NCBI GenBank assembly: GCA_023424865.1
Contig: JAFADM010000234.1
Span: 1-23,080, forward strand
From: Bacillota bacterium
GTDB lineage: Bacteria; Bacillota_A; Clostridia; DSM-8532
DNA: 23,080 bases
Direction of reading: 5' to 3'
Below are positions 6,746-14,480 of the stretch, piece after piece (within the stretch, counting starts at the first letter, position 1; each line of letters starts with the position of its first letter). The notes under the pieces are model-generated. The model was not told the origin of the DNA. It ran no database searches and worked only from the letters and a program-made list of their open reading frames with translations. Both the position numbers and the translations under genes were made by a program.

Positions 6746-8557
6746 TTAAGAATCTCTCCTTTCTTTAGCCGCTTCCCTTAGTGACAGAAGATAAGCTTCC
6801 GCTTCCTTAACCGTTAAAACCGGGTCAGGAACCTTGTAGCCCTTTTCCTGAAGTCTGAAAAACAGCTCCGTAATGCTCGGCAGCTCCAGACCGAAGGCCC
6901 GTATGTTGCCTTTTTTAGAAAACACCGCAGAAGGGGTGTCACAGGCTGCCAGTCTGCCGTTGTGCATGACTGCAATCCGGTGACAAAAGGCTGCCATATC
7001 CTCCATATTATGAGAAATAATCAGGATAGTGGTTCCTTTTTTCCTGTTCAAATCGGACAAAAGAGCAAAAACCTCACGGCTGCCTTTAGGATCCAATCCC
7101 GCCGTAGGCTCATCGAGAATGAGGACAGAGGGCTCCATGACCAGTACACCGGCAATAGCCACCCGGCGCTTTTGTCCTCCCGAAAGCTCAAAGGGCGACT
7201 TTTCGAGAAGCTCGGGTCCAAGTCCCAGGCTTTCGGTAACCTCAAAAATACGCCGCTTCATTTCCTCTTCCGGCAAGCCCAGCTTCAAAAGCCCAAAAAG
7301 GATATCCTTATAAACGGTTTCCTCAAATAATTGATGTTCCGGATACTGAAAGATAAGCCCTACCCTGCGCCTGAGCTCCTTTAAGGTCTTTCCAACAGCT
7401 TTAAGCCCATCTACCTCCAGGTCTCCGGAGGAAGGCTTTAAAAGGCCGTTCAGGTGCTGTACAAGGGTGGATTTGCCCGAGCCTGTGTGGCCGATAATCC
7501 CCAGAATCTCGCCTTTTTCCACCGTAAGGCTGACATTGTCAAGGGCCTTTTTTTCGTAGGTAGTGCCGGGCATATAAATATGAGTAAGCTCACTTAAACG
7601 TATAATGGCATTATTTTTACCGTTCTTTCCCGCCAAGGCCCCATCCATGGAAGCTTCCCGTTTGCCGCTGCTTCCTAATGCTTCGCTTTTCAAGGGAGAG
7701 GGTGACAAACGGCGCAAAAGGTCTTCAAAAACCTTTTCCCCCTCATCCAGATCAATGGGCACCTTAGGAAAGCTTATCCCCTGGTGCTTCAGCTCATGGG
7801 CAAGCAGGGATACCTGGGGAACTTCAAGACCCAGGCCTCTTACTGAGGACACATTTTCAAACAGAGTCTCCGGTGTCCCCTCCAGGGCAAGCTGCCCCTC
7901 GCTCATCACCAATACCCTATGGGCCTGTGCGGCTTCATCCATATGGTGGGTTATGAGAATGAGAGTTATACCTTTCTCACGATTGAGCTTTCTTAAAACG
8001 CCCATTACCTCCCGGCGTCCTGCCGGGTCCAGCATAGAGGTGGCTTCATCCAGAATAATACATTTAGGCGCCATGGCTAAAATGCCTGCTATGGCAACTC
8101 TCTGCTTTTGTCCTCCGGAAAGAAGGTGAGGTGCGCGGTTAAGATTTTCCGTCATTCCCACATAGCTTAATGCGCTGTCGATACGGGAGCGTATTTCATC
8201 GGGAGGCACCCCCAGATTTTCCGGTCCGAAGGCCACATCCTCTTCCACAGTGGTAGCCACCATTTGGTTATCCGGGTTTTGAAATACCATGCCCACACTT
8301 TTCCGAATATCCCATAGAAGCTCTCCGTTTTGAGTGTTCATTCCGTCGACTATGACAGTACCCTCCTGGGGAATTAAAAGCGCGTTCATAAGGCGGGCAA
8401 GTGTGGACTTACCCGAGCCGTTTCGGCCAAGCACCACCAGAAATTCGCCTTCCCTTACCGCTGCTGTTACGCCGTTAAGAGCTCTTATGCCACTATCCTG
8501 CTCTTCTCCCAGGCCATAGTCATAAACTACTTGGGAAATACTTATGATATCCTTCAT
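6746..8557 (-). CDS. Fused EcfA1-EcfA2 ATPase of an ECF transporter
   Basis: A single 603-aa polypeptide with two complete ABC ATPase domains. Half 1: Walker A GRNGSGKST (44-52), Q93, LSGGQ (146-150), Walker B CIILDEATSMLDP (166-178), H-loop around 204. Half 2: GHTGSGKST (356-364), Q404, LSGGQ (458-462), VLILDEPTAGLDP (478-490), H-loop ISHN. DEATSMLDP and DEPTAGLDP are the usual signatures of EcfA1 and EcfA2, so both paralogs are present in the usual order. A Ser/Gly/Lys-rich linker of about 30 residues (285-316) joins them. These are usually two genes (ecfA1, ecfA2). The ribosome-binding site is weak (GAAGTGA). Confidence 0.95.
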   Translation of the reverse strand: MKDIISISQVVYDYGLGEEQDSGIRALNGVTAAVREGEFLVVLGRNGSGKSTLARLMNALLIPQEGTVIVDGMNTQNGELLWDIRKSVGMVFQNPDNQMVATTVEEDVAFGPENLGVPPDEIRSRIDSALSYVGMTENLNRAPHLLSGGQKQRVAIAGILAMAPKCIILDEATSMLDPAGRREVMGVLRKLNREKGITLILITHHMDEAAQAHRVLVMSEGQLALEGTPETLFENVSSVRGLGLEVPQVSLLAHELKHQGISFPKVPIDLDEGEKVFEDLLRRLSPSPLKSEALGSSGKREASMDGALAGKNGKNNAIIRLSELTHIYMPGTTYEKKALDNVSLTVEKGEILGIIGHTGSGKSTLVQHLNGLLKPSSGDLEVDGLKAVGKTLKELRRRVGLIFQYPEHQLFEETVYKDILFGLLKLGLPEEEMKRRIFEVTESLGLGPELLEKSPFELSGGQKRRVAIAGVLVMEPSVLILDEPTAGLDPKGSREVFALLSDLNRKKGTTILIISHNMEDMAAFCHRIAVMHNGRLAACDTPSAVFSKKGNIRAFGLELPSITELFFRLQEKGYKVPDPVLTVKEAEAYLLSLREAAKERRDS

Positions 8558-8646
8558 TTTATGTCACTTCTGGAAAGCCTATAACTTTCCGGGCACTTTC
8601 TTAAAGGTTAAATTCAGCTTAAATGCTTCGCTGCAAATACTTAGGA

Positions 8647-8705
8647 AATCGTGGATTTATGCATGGAAACACTTTACCAGTGCATTTTGCATGAAATCCA
8701 TGATT
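8647..8705 (-). promoter_or_regulatory. 59-nt imperfect hairpin upstream of ecfA
   Basis: Arms AATC-TGGATTT-ATGCA (8647-8663, one mismatch at 8651) and TGCAT-AAATCCA-GATT (8688-8705, one bulged base at 8693 and the mismatch base at 8701) pair over about 16 bp. A second stem CACT (8670-8673) with AGTG (8679-8682) lies inside. It sits between the rplQ terminator and the ecfA gene, about 90 bp before its ATG. It may be an RNA regulatory element or a small palindromic repeat; no riboswitch family was recognised. The rest of the 8558-8756 gap shows no convincing promoter. Confidence 0.5.
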
Positions 8706-8756
8706 CTCCCACTGTAAATTAATTATTAAACTTCAAAAAGAGGTTTTTGCAGCAGA

Positions 8757-8796
8757 CTTAAAAATAAACGAAAGAGACCGGGGTTGCCCCGATCTC
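8757..8796 (-). terminator. Rho-independent terminator after rplQ
   Basis: On the minus strand, GAGA-T-CGGGG pairs with CCCCG-G-TCTC (8796-8774) around a 3-nt CAA loop, followed by TTTCGTTTATTTTT. It lies 24 bp past the rplQ stop and closes the long ribosomal transcript, separating it from the ecf genes. Confidence 0.93.
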
Positions 8797-8819
8797 CTCA
8801 ATACGCTTTCAGCTCAAAA

Positions 8820-9344
8820 TTAAACGAGCTCAAGAACAACTATCTCTGCACCGTCGCCTCTTCTTGCACCAAGCTTGTAAGTGCGGGTATAACCGCCCTT
8901 TCTGTCCTTGTACTTGGGTGCGATTTCATCCAAAAGCTTGTTTGTGAGACTGATGCTGTTGCCCTTCTCATCTTTGATCTTGTAGACCCAGTTCATGATC
9001 TGACGTCTTGCAGCAAGTCTGGAAGGAGCGTCAACGGCTTTAAGCTCCGTCTTTGTCTCCCTCTCAACTACCTCATACTTGTTTCCGTTCTTGGAGGTAG
9101 CTGATTTTAAAACCTTACGGCCTTTGCTGTCAAGAGCGGGCGCACTGACCGTCACCTGCTTGGAAGTGAAATTATCACTTTCCTTGATAGCCAGAGTAAT
9201 AATCTTGTCAAAAATGCTTTGAACTTCTTTTGCTCTGGTTTCGGTGGTCTCTATGCGTCCATGCTGGATCAGAGAAGTTACCAGGCCTTTAAGCAACGCT
9301 TTGCGCTGATCTGTAGGCCGTCCTAATTTCCTCTGTGTCGGCAT
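8820..9344 (-). CDS. rplQ: 50S ribosomal protein L17 with a large internal insertion
   Basis: L17 (bL17) is a 50S protein near the peptide exit side. The core is clear: [19 protein letters not shown] at the N-terminus, [11 protein letters not shown] (30-40), and [19 protein letters not shown] near the C-terminus. The protein is 174 aa, whereas most bacterial L17 are about 115-125. The extra length is an insertion at about 56-107, rich in Ser, Lys and Thr, placed between the ITLAIKE helix and the RLAARRQI helix. ATG start with a GGGGAGGG site. It is the last gene of the alpha operon, 33 bp after rpoA. Confidence 0.97.
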   Translation of the reverse strand: MPTQRKLGRPTDQRKALLKGLVTSLIQHGRIETTETRAKEVQSIFDKIITLAIKESDNFTSKQVTVSAPALDSKGRKVLKSATSKNGNKYEVVERETKTELKAVDAPSRLAARRQIMNWVYKIKDEKGNSISLTNKLLDEIAPKYKDRKGGYTRTYKLGARRGDGAEIVVLELV

Positions 9345-9377
9345 TTTGTTCCCTCCCCTGAAAAGTGTGTGTTGTGT

Positions 9378-10325
9378 TTAGTCTTCCGACGGAGCTAATT
9401 TAAGAGTGAGAGCCTCAAGCTTCTGCACCACTTCTTCAAGTGACTTTCTGCCAAGGTTTCTCACCTTCATCATTTCGTCTTCCGTTTTACTGATGAGATC
9501 TTCCACCGTGTTGATACCCGCCCTCTTAAGGCAGTTGTAAGAACGCACAGAAAGATCAAGCTCCTCGATGGTCATTTCAAGGATCTTATCTCTTGCCGGT
9601 TCACCCTTCTCAACAAGAATTTCGGTGTTCTTCGCCCTGTCGGTAAGGTTGATAAAGAGGTTGAGATGATCGCTCAAAATTTTGGCGCCAAGGCTGATGG
9701 CCTCATCCGGCGCAATCGATCCGTCGGTCCATACTTCTATGCTCAATTTGTCATAGTCTGTAACCTGGCCTACACGCGTGTTCTCAACAGTGTAATTAAC
9801 CTTGTTCACAGGTGTATAGATGGAGTCCACCGGAATAACGCCTATGGGCTGGTTGGGCAGCTTGTTCTTTTCAGCGGAAACATAGCCGCGGCCATGATTC
9901 ACGTTGATTTCCATAAAGAACCTGCTGGTTCCGTTAACCGTCGCAATATGCAAATCCGGATTCAAAATCTCAACATCGGAATCCGCTTTGATATCCGAAG
10001 CCTTGATTTCGCCATCACCCTCGTAATCAATGTACAAGGTTTTTGATTGCTCGCTATGAAGCTTCAAGCGCAGTGACTTAATGTTAAGGATGATTTCAGT
10101 AACATCCTCAACAACGCCGGGAACCGTGGTAAACTCATGCAGAACACCGTCGATCTTAATTGATGTGACGGCAGCTCCGGGTAGAGAAGAAAGCAATATC
10201 CTTCTCAAAGAGTTGCCCAAGGTGGTGCCGTAGCCCCTCTCAAGAGGTTCTACGACAAATTTACCATAAGCATTATCTTCTGCACTATCTACGCATTCAA
10301 TTCTCGGCTTTTCCATTTCGATCAT
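9378..10325 (-). CDS. rpoA: RNA polymerase alpha subunit
   Basis: A 315-aa subunit that nucleates RNA polymerase assembly and contacts promoter UP elements and activators. The N-terminal dimerisation domain is marked by [20 protein letters not shown] and [18 protein letters not shown]. The C-terminal DNA-binding domain (about 245-315) contains [20 protein letters not shown] and [14 protein letters not shown]. Length is standard. The ATG at 10325 has AAGGAGGG 7 nt upstream; a second in-frame ATG three codons in is less well placed. Confidence 0.98.
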   Translation of the reverse strand: MIEMEKPRIECVDSAEDNAYGKFVVEPLERGYGTTLGNSLRRILLSSLPGAAVTSIKIDGVLHEFTTVPGVVEDVTEIILNIKSLRLKLHSEQSKTLYIDYEGDGEIKASDIKADSDVEILNPDLHIATVNGTSRFFMEINVNHGRGYVSAEKNKLPNQPIGVIPVDSIYTPVNKVNYTVENTRVGQVTDYDKLSIEVWTDGSIAPDEAISLGAKILSDHLNLFINLTDRAKNTEILVEKGEPARDKILEMTIEELDLSVRSYNCLKRAGINTVEDLISKTEDEMMKVRNLGRKSLEEVVQKLEALTLKLAPSED

Positions 10326-10378
10326 CAGCCAACCCTCCTTGGGCTATTTAATAGATGAGGGTAATCGTCCATTTGTGA

Positions 10379-11005
10379 TTACTTGGAGTACAACTCAACG
10401 ATGAGGTGTTCCTGAACATTGAGATCAATATCCTCTCTCGTCGGTAATGCAACAACTCTACCCTTTAAGTTCTCCTGATCTACTTCAAGCCATTTTGGAA
10501 CGACCTTGGAACCTGTAATATCAAGAATTTCCTTGAAACGAACAGATTTCTTTGCGGTCTCGCTTACGCTGATGGCTTCACCTGTCTTTACAAGGTAGGA
10601 AGGAATATTCAAACGCTTTCCGTTTACCTCGAAATGACCGTGTGTCACAAGCTGGCGAGCTTCTGCACGGGTTGATCCAAATCCCATTCTGTAAACTACG
10701 TTGTCGAGTCTCAATTCAAGTAATTGCAACAGATTTTCACCTGTAATGCCTTTTTTACGAGCAGCCATTTCAAAATATTTTCTGAACTGGCTTTCAAGGA
10801 TTCCGTAGAATCTCTTTGCTTTTTGCTTTTCACGAAGCTGAATGCCGTATTCGGACAGCTTCTTCTTTTGCGCGCCATGCTGGCCCGGAGCATAAGCCCT
10901 TCTGCCGATAGCACATTTATTTCCGTAGCATCTTTCACCCTTGAGAAAAAGTTTTTGACCCTCTCTGCGGCAGAGCTTACAAGATGCACCCGTATATCTT
11001 GCCAT
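10379..11005 (-). CDS. rpsD: 30S ribosomal protein S4, zinc-binding form
   Basis: S4 (uS4) is a primary 16S rRNA-binding protein that nucleates 30S assembly and in several bacteria represses its own operon. This 208-aa protein has the N-terminal zinc knuckle C9, C12, C26, C31, then the S4 RNA-binding domain ([20 protein letters not shown], and [20 protein letters not shown]). Strong GGAGGTG site before the ATG. Being inside the alpha operon is relevant to the structured RNA ahead of rpsM. Confidence 0.98.
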   Translation of the reverse strand: MARYTGASCKLCRREGQKLFLKGERCYGNKCAIGRRAYAPGQHGAQKKKLSEYGIQLREKQKAKRFYGILESQFRKYFEMAARKKGITGENLLQLLELRLDNVVYRMGFGSTRAEARQLVTHGHFEVNGKRLNIPSYLVKTGEAISVSETAKKSVRFKEILDITGSKVVPKWLEVDQENLKGRVVALPTREDIDLNVQEHLIVELYSK

Positions 11006-11022
11006 TGGTTCTTACACCTCCA

Positions 11023-11421
11023 CTAAACTCTTCTTCTTTTAGGCGGTCTGCATCCATTGTGAGGAATGGGGGTTACATCTTTAATAAGATTAACCTCAAG
11101 TCCTGCAGCCTGGAGTGCACGAATAGCCGCCTCACGGCCGGCGCCGGGTCCTTTCACATAAACCGATACCGTCTTTAAACCATGCTCCATCGCAGCTTTT
11201 GCAGCTGTTTCAGCAGCGGATTGCGCGGCAAAGGGGGTGCTCTTTCTGGAGCCTCTGAAGCCCAATCCACCTGCGCTTGCCCATGACAGGGCATTTCCCT
11301 GGACGTCGGTTATGGTGACAATGGTATTATTAAAGGAAGAACGGATATGGGCTGCGCCCCGCTCAATATTCTTTTTTTCCTTTTTCTTCCTTGTTCTTCT
11401 TACAACCTTACCTGCTGCCAT
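11023..11421 (-). CDS. rpsK: 30S ribosomal protein S11
   Basis: S11 (uS11) lines the platform of the 30S subunit near the mRNA exit. The 132-aa protein has a basic N-terminal tail ([17 protein letters not shown]) and the conserved core [33 protein letters not shown], and a C-terminus [17 protein letters not shown]. Normal length. It is 17 bp before rpsD and 19 bp after rpsM, in the usual alpha-operon order. Confidence 0.98.
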   Translation of the reverse strand: MAAGKVVRRTRKKKEKKNIERGAAHIRSSFNNTIVTITDVQGNALSWASAGGLGFRGSRKSTPFAAQSAAETAAKAAMEHGLKTVSVYVKGPGAGREAAIRALQAAGLEVNLIKDVTPIPHNGCRPPKRRRV

Positions 11422-11440
11422 TTATCGTTCGACCTCCCGA

Positions 11441-11809
11441 TTACTTCTTCTTGTTGGCAATGGTCTTCCTTGGTCCCTTCCTGGTACGAGCATTGGTCTT
11501 TGAACGCTGACCACGCACCGGAAGTCCCATCCTATGCCGGATTCCACGGTAACACCTGATTTCAACAAGGCGCTTTATATTCAGAGCAATCTCTCTTCTG
11601 AGGTCGCCTTCTACAGTATACGCTTTTTCAATTATTTCACGGAGCTTGTTGGTCTCATCGTCTGTGAGATCCCTAACCCGTGTATCGGGATTAATTCCCG
11701 TTTTAGCCAGTATCTCATTGGAACGGGTTCTGCCTATTCCGAAGATATACGTAAGGCCAATCTCTACTCTTTTTTCTCTTGGCAAGTCGACGCCTGCAAT
11801 ACGAGCCAA
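11441..11809 (-). CDS. rpsM: 30S ribosomal protein S13 (TTG start)
   Basis: S13 (uS13) sits in the 30S head and contacts the P-site tRNA and the 50S subunit. The N-terminus [18 protein letters not shown] and C-terminus [17 protein letters not shown] are characteristic. The frame is open up to an ATG at 11854, but the TTG at 11809 has GGAGGTG 7 nt upstream and gives the standard 122-aa protein. The upstream ATG has no RBS and would add 15 unrelated residues. The 194-nt spacer before it is rich in RNA structure. Confidence 0.96.
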   Translation of the reverse strand: MARIAGVDLPREKRVEIGLTYIFGIGRTRSNEILAKTGINPDTRVRDLTDDETNKLREIIEKAYTVEGDLRREIALNIKRLVEIRCYRGIRHRMGLPVRGQRSKTNARTRKGPRKTIANKKK

Positions 11810-12003
11810 ATGACTACACCTCCGAACGGTATTTGTTTTATGACTTTTTCTCATTGGGGTATACTAAGTAGCAAAATATATATTAAAGACTCCTGTACTT
11901 GCCCTACGCTATTGGGTAGCGAAAGGAGCTCAGCCGCTATACAGGCATCCTGTTTGGCGCGTACTCGTTCCATGAAAAGTCAGAAGAACGAGCGGCTTTT
12001 CTA
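11810..12003 (-). promoter_or_regulatory. Structured leader upstream of rpsM, candidate autoregulatory RNA
   Basis: This 194-nt spacer can fold, in the RNA sense, into a three-way junction. Outer helix: AGCCGCT (11997-11991) with AGCGGCT (11938-11932). Hairpin 1: CGTTC with GAACG (11990-11986 with 11970-11966). Hairpin 2: ACAGG-ATG-CCTGT (11953-11941). A second domain follows: CTCC/GGAG (11928-11925 with 11893-11890) enclosing CGCTA-CCCAA-TAGCG (11921-11907). TGACTTTT in the loop of hairpin 1 (11982-11975) is complementary to AAAAGTCA at 11848-11841, near the rpsM RBS. E. coli controls the alpha operon through an S4-binding pseudoknot at the same position. No sequence match to that element was seen, so function is inferred. 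Confidence 0.5.
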
Positions 12004-12117
12004 TTAGCCCTGTCTCTGCTTATGCTTGGGATTCAAGCAAATAACCATAACACGGCCTTTTCTGCGAATGATTTTGCACTTTTCGCAAATCTTCTTAACA
12101 GACGGTTTGACTTTCAT
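12004..12117 (-). CDS. rpmJ: 50S ribosomal protein L36, zinc-binding form
   Basis: A 37-aa protein: [20 protein letters not shown], then [17 protein letters not shown]. The zinc ligands C11, C14, C27 and H32 are all present, so this is the C+ form. L36 stabilises helices of 23S rRNA in the 50S subunit. The ATG has a GGAGGG site 8 nt upstream. It lies 39 bp after infA and before the structured leader of rpsM. Confidence 0.97.
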   Translation of the reverse strand: MKVKPSVKKICEKCKIIRRKGRVMVICLNPKHKQRQG

Positions 12118-12156
12118 TTCATTGACCCTCCATTCCTGCAGATCTTAAAGGTTTTT

Positions 12157-12393
12157 TTATTTACCTCTCCAAGTGATTCTGCCGCGGGTAAGGTCATAGG
12201 TTGACATTTCCACGGTCACTTTATCACCGGGCAATATGCGAATATAATTCATTCGGAGCTTGCCGGAAATATGCGCAAGTATAACATGTCCATTGACAAG
12301 CTTGACCTTGAAATTGGCGTTGGGGAGTGCCTCCAGCACAACACCCTCAAGTTCGATTACATCTTCCCTTGCTTCCTTTTGCTCTCTTGACAA
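12157..12393 (-). CDS. infA: Translation initiation factor IF-1 (TTG start)
   Basis: IF-1 binds the 30S A site during initiation. The 78-aa protein is a single OB fold with [39 protein letters not shown] and [13 protein letters not shown]. It carries about six extra N-terminal residues (SREQKEAR) compared with the usual 72-aa form. No closer in-frame start exists, and the TTG at 12393 has AAGGAGGGG 7 nt upstream, so the longer form appears real. Confidence 0.97.
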   Translation of the reverse strand: MSREQKEAREDVIELEGVVLEALPNANFKVKLVNGHVILAHISGKLRMNYIRILPGDKVTVEMSTYDLTRGRITWRGK

Positions 12394-12413
12394 GTTCCAG
12401 CCCCTCCTTAAGG

Positions 12414-12710
12414 TTATACGCTTACTTCTTCATCCATATAGCGTTGGATTGCAGCCCTTAGATCAGCATTACCGGCAGGACTCCCTGAAATTGGCCGTTC
12501 ATCATCACTCCAGGCACTTTTACCTGTAATCATCAGATGCTTCAGCTTTTTTTTCTTGGGATTTTCCACTAAACGCAACTTTCCATCTGCTATAAGCACA
12601 TGATCATCGTCGCATCTATCCACGACTATGAATAAGCGCGATTTATCTCTGCCTGCTTTTGACCAGACAAACCGGCCAATGATGGCATTCGCCTCATTCA
12701 TCCCGTTCAC
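12414..12710 (-). CDS. KOW/L14e-like RNA-binding protein
   Basis: A basic, 95-98 aa protein with one small beta-barrel-like domain: [20 protein letters not shown], then [19 protein letters not shown] and KKKLKHLM. This pattern fits the KOW/SH3-like proteins annotated as ribosomal L14E/L6E-like, which in Clostridia often lie between map and infA. The function is unproven; a role in ribosome biogenesis or translation is suggested only by position. The frame starts at GTG 12710, but an ATG three codons later (12701) is at least as likely, with AGGA 11 nt upstream. It is the first gene after the promoter at 12757-12785. Confidence 0.85.
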   Translation of the reverse strand: MNGMNEANAIIGRFVWSKAGRDKSRLFIVVDRCDDDHVLIADGKLRLVENPKKKKLKHLMITGKSAWSDDERPISGSPAGNADLRAAIQRYMDEEVSV

Positions 12711-12756
12711 GTTCCTGCCGCCTTCCTTTTTCTCGGTTGAACCGCACCAATTATAT

Positions 12757-12785
12757 ATTCTATATGAATTTTATCTCTTTTTCAA
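12757..12785 (-). promoter_or_regulatory. Internal sigma-A promoter before KOW-infA-rpmJ-alpha genes
   Basis: On the minus strand, TTGAAA (12785-12780), exactly 17 bp and TAGAAT (12762-12757) lie in an AT-rich 99-bp gap between map and the KOW gene. The start is expected near 12750. It would let infA, rpmJ and the alpha genes be expressed apart from the upstream spc genes. Confidence 0.75.
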
Positions 12786-12809
12786 GATTGTTAACCGTTT
12801 TCATGATTT

Positions 12810-13577
12810 TTAATATAATTTCGTTAATATTTCCGGACCATTTGGTGTAACTGCAAGAGTATTCTCATGATGAGCGGACAATTTTCCGTCCTGAGTCACC
12901 ACGGTCCACTTATCTTCCAGCACTTTAACCTGCCAGGTACCCACATTTACCATAGGCTCAATAGCAAGTGTCATGCCGTTGGACAAACGGATTCCCCTTT
13001 CCCTTGTAACATAATTGGGGATTTGGGGCTCCTCATGCATTTCTGACCCAATGCCATGGCCTACGAAATCCCGGACAATGGAATAACCTCTTTCCTCTGC
13101 GTAAGCCTGAATAGCTGCGGAAATATCCCGAATACGATTACCCTCTATTGCCTGAGCCATCCCACGGTTGAAAGATTCTTCCGTGTGATAAATCAAATCG
13201 GCAGCTTCCTTAGCTATTTGCCCCACGGGATAGGTCCTTGCCGCATCGCCATGAAAGCCTTCAAGAATGGCACCGATGTCCACGCTTATAATGTCTCCCT
13301 CCTGGAGAACCTGATCCCCGGGAAGTCCATGTATCACGACATGGTTCACCGACGTGCAGACAGCGCCAGGAAAGGCGATGCCCCCATGGGCACAGGGTAC
13401 TCCTTTAAAGGAAGCAATGGCGTTACAACGTTTAATGACTTCCTCTGCAGCCCGGTTCAGTTCCTTTGTGGTCACACCCGGCGCAATAAGTTCTTCAATG
13501 CGCTTATGGGCCAGCATAACAACTTCGCCCGCTCTTCGCATTTTATCCAATTCTCTCTTGGATTTAAGAAAAATCAT
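12810..13577 (-). CDS. map: Methionine aminopeptidase, type I
   Basis: Removes the initiator methionine from nascent proteins. The 255-aa protein has the five metal ligands of the pita-bread fold: D100 (SVDIG), D111 (HGDAA), H174 (GHGIG), E207 (AIEPM) and E238 (HHENT), plus the substrate-side H83. Length is typical. The segment before the active site reads FKGVPCAHGGIAFPGAVCTS and seems a few residues longer than the common GYHGFPASIC form. ATG start with a weak AAGG site. It is 25 bp after adk, and probably co-transcribed with it. Confidence 0.97.
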   Translation of the reverse strand: MIFLKSKRELDKMRRAGEVVMLAHKRIEELIAPGVTTKELNRAAEEVIKRCNAIASFKGVPCAHGGIAFPGAVCTSVNHVVIHGLPGDQVLQEGDIISVDIGAILEGFHGDAARTYPVGQIAKEAADLIYHTEESFNRGMAQAIEGNRIRDISAAIQAYAEERGYSIVRDFVGHGIGSEMHEEPQIPNYVTRERGIRLSNGMTLAIEPMVNVGTWQVKVLEDKWTVVTQDGKLSAHHENTLAVTPNGPEILTKLY

Positions 13578-13602
13578 TCTTCTCTGCCTTCTTTATTTAA
13601 TA

Positions 13603-14247
13603 TCACAGGGCTTCAAGCTTAGCAAGAATTTCCCGGGTCGTCTCCTCAATGGGCTTGGTACCGTCGATATCCAATAAAAGGTTCAGGCGGCCATAAAAGT
13701 CAATGAGGGGGCTGGTTTGCTTGTGGTAGGTATCAAGTCTTTTAAGAACGGTTTCCGCTTTATCGTCCTCTCTTATAAAGAGCTTCGAACCGCAGGCATC
13801 ACATTCGTTTTCCTTAACCGGAGGGTTAAAGGAAACATGATAGGTTCTGCCGCAGGAACACATTCTCCGTCCCGACATTCTTTCAACAATGGTTTCATCG
13901 GGAACAATAAGATTGATAACCACATCGATGGCTTGGCCCTTTGCCTCAAGCAGGACTCCTAAAAGCTCCGCCTGGGGAAGGGTTCTCGGAAAACCGTCCA
14001 GAAGGTAGCCTTCCTTGCAGTCATCCTTTTTGAATCGATCTTCCACAATACGTACCGTTACATCATCCGGAACCAATTGACCCGCGTCAATGTAGGAACT
14101 CACCAGCTGTCCTAATTCCGTCTTCTCCTTGATGTTGGCTCTGAAAATATCTCCTGTGGAAATGTGGGGAATTTTTAGAGCTGCGGACAGGTTGACGGCC
14201 TGAGTGCCTTTCCCTGCTCCGGGAGGTCCCAGTAAAATAACCTTCAT
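13603..14247 (-). CDS. adk: Adenylate kinase with zinc-type LID
   Basis: Interconverts ATP + AMP and 2 ADP. The 214-aa protein has the P-loop GPPGAGKGT (8-16), AMP-binding STGDIFR (30-36), DGFPRTL (84-90) and a long-form LID with candidate zinc ligands C130, C132, C149 and C152. The first pair is C-X-C (MCSCG), not the more usual C-X2-C. ATG start with AAAGGTGG. A 233-bp gap and a hairpin terminator separate it from secY, so it may have its own promoter. None was identified with confidence. Confidence 0.97.
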   Translation of the reverse strand: MKVILLGPPGAGKGTQAVNLSAALKIPHISTGDIFRANIKEKTELGQLVSSYIDAGQLVPDDVTVRIVEDRFKKDDCKEGYLLDGFPRTLPQAELLGVLLEAKGQAIDVVINLIVPDETIVERMSGRRMCSCGRTYHVSFNPPVKENECDACGSKLFIREDDKAETVLKRLDTYHKQTSPLIDFYGRLNLLLDIDGTKPIEETTREILAKLEAL

Positions 14248-14308
14248 CCTGGCACCACCTTTCCCATATTATCTTATGCATCTAGAACGGGCTATGCCCG
14301 CAACCCAA

Positions 14309-14358
14309 TGTTCAGAATTACTTGTGAGATAACTTGTTTTGATTGCCGTTTCTGAACA
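14309..14358. repeat. 9-bp inverted repeat upstream of adk
   Basis: TGTTCAGAA (14309-14317) and its exact complement TTCTGAACA (14350-14358) are 32 bp apart in the secY-adk gap. A compact GC hairpin CGGGC-TAT-GCCCG (14288-14300) and a GGATTT-C-AAATCC palindrome (14379-14391) flank it. They could be operator sites or a stem-loop in the adk leader. Nothing else in 14248-14433 was recognised. Confidence 0.45.
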
Positions 14359-14433
14359 ATAAGGTACTGCTATGATTCGGATTTCAAATCCAGCTCTTTT
14401 TGCTGTTTGTGTTTTTTTAAGCCACAACGGCGT

Positions 14434-14457
14434 AAAAAGCGGATGGATGACATCCGC
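14434..14457 (-). terminator. Terminator-like hairpin after secY
   Basis: On the minus strand, GCGGATG (14457-14451) pairs with CATCCGC (14445-14439) around a 5-nt loop, followed directly by TTTTT (14438-14434). It lies 24 bp past the secY stop and 190 bp before adk. It fits an intrinsic terminator, possibly partial, because the T-run is short. Confidence 0.75.
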
Positions 14458-14480
14458 CTTTCACACCCATTCTGGCCTAT

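Noticed and set aside
11810..11854. 15-residue N-terminal extension of S13 from the ATG at 11854
   Set aside because: No RBS before that ATG; the TTG at 11809 has GGAGGTG at the right distance and gives the canonical S13 start.
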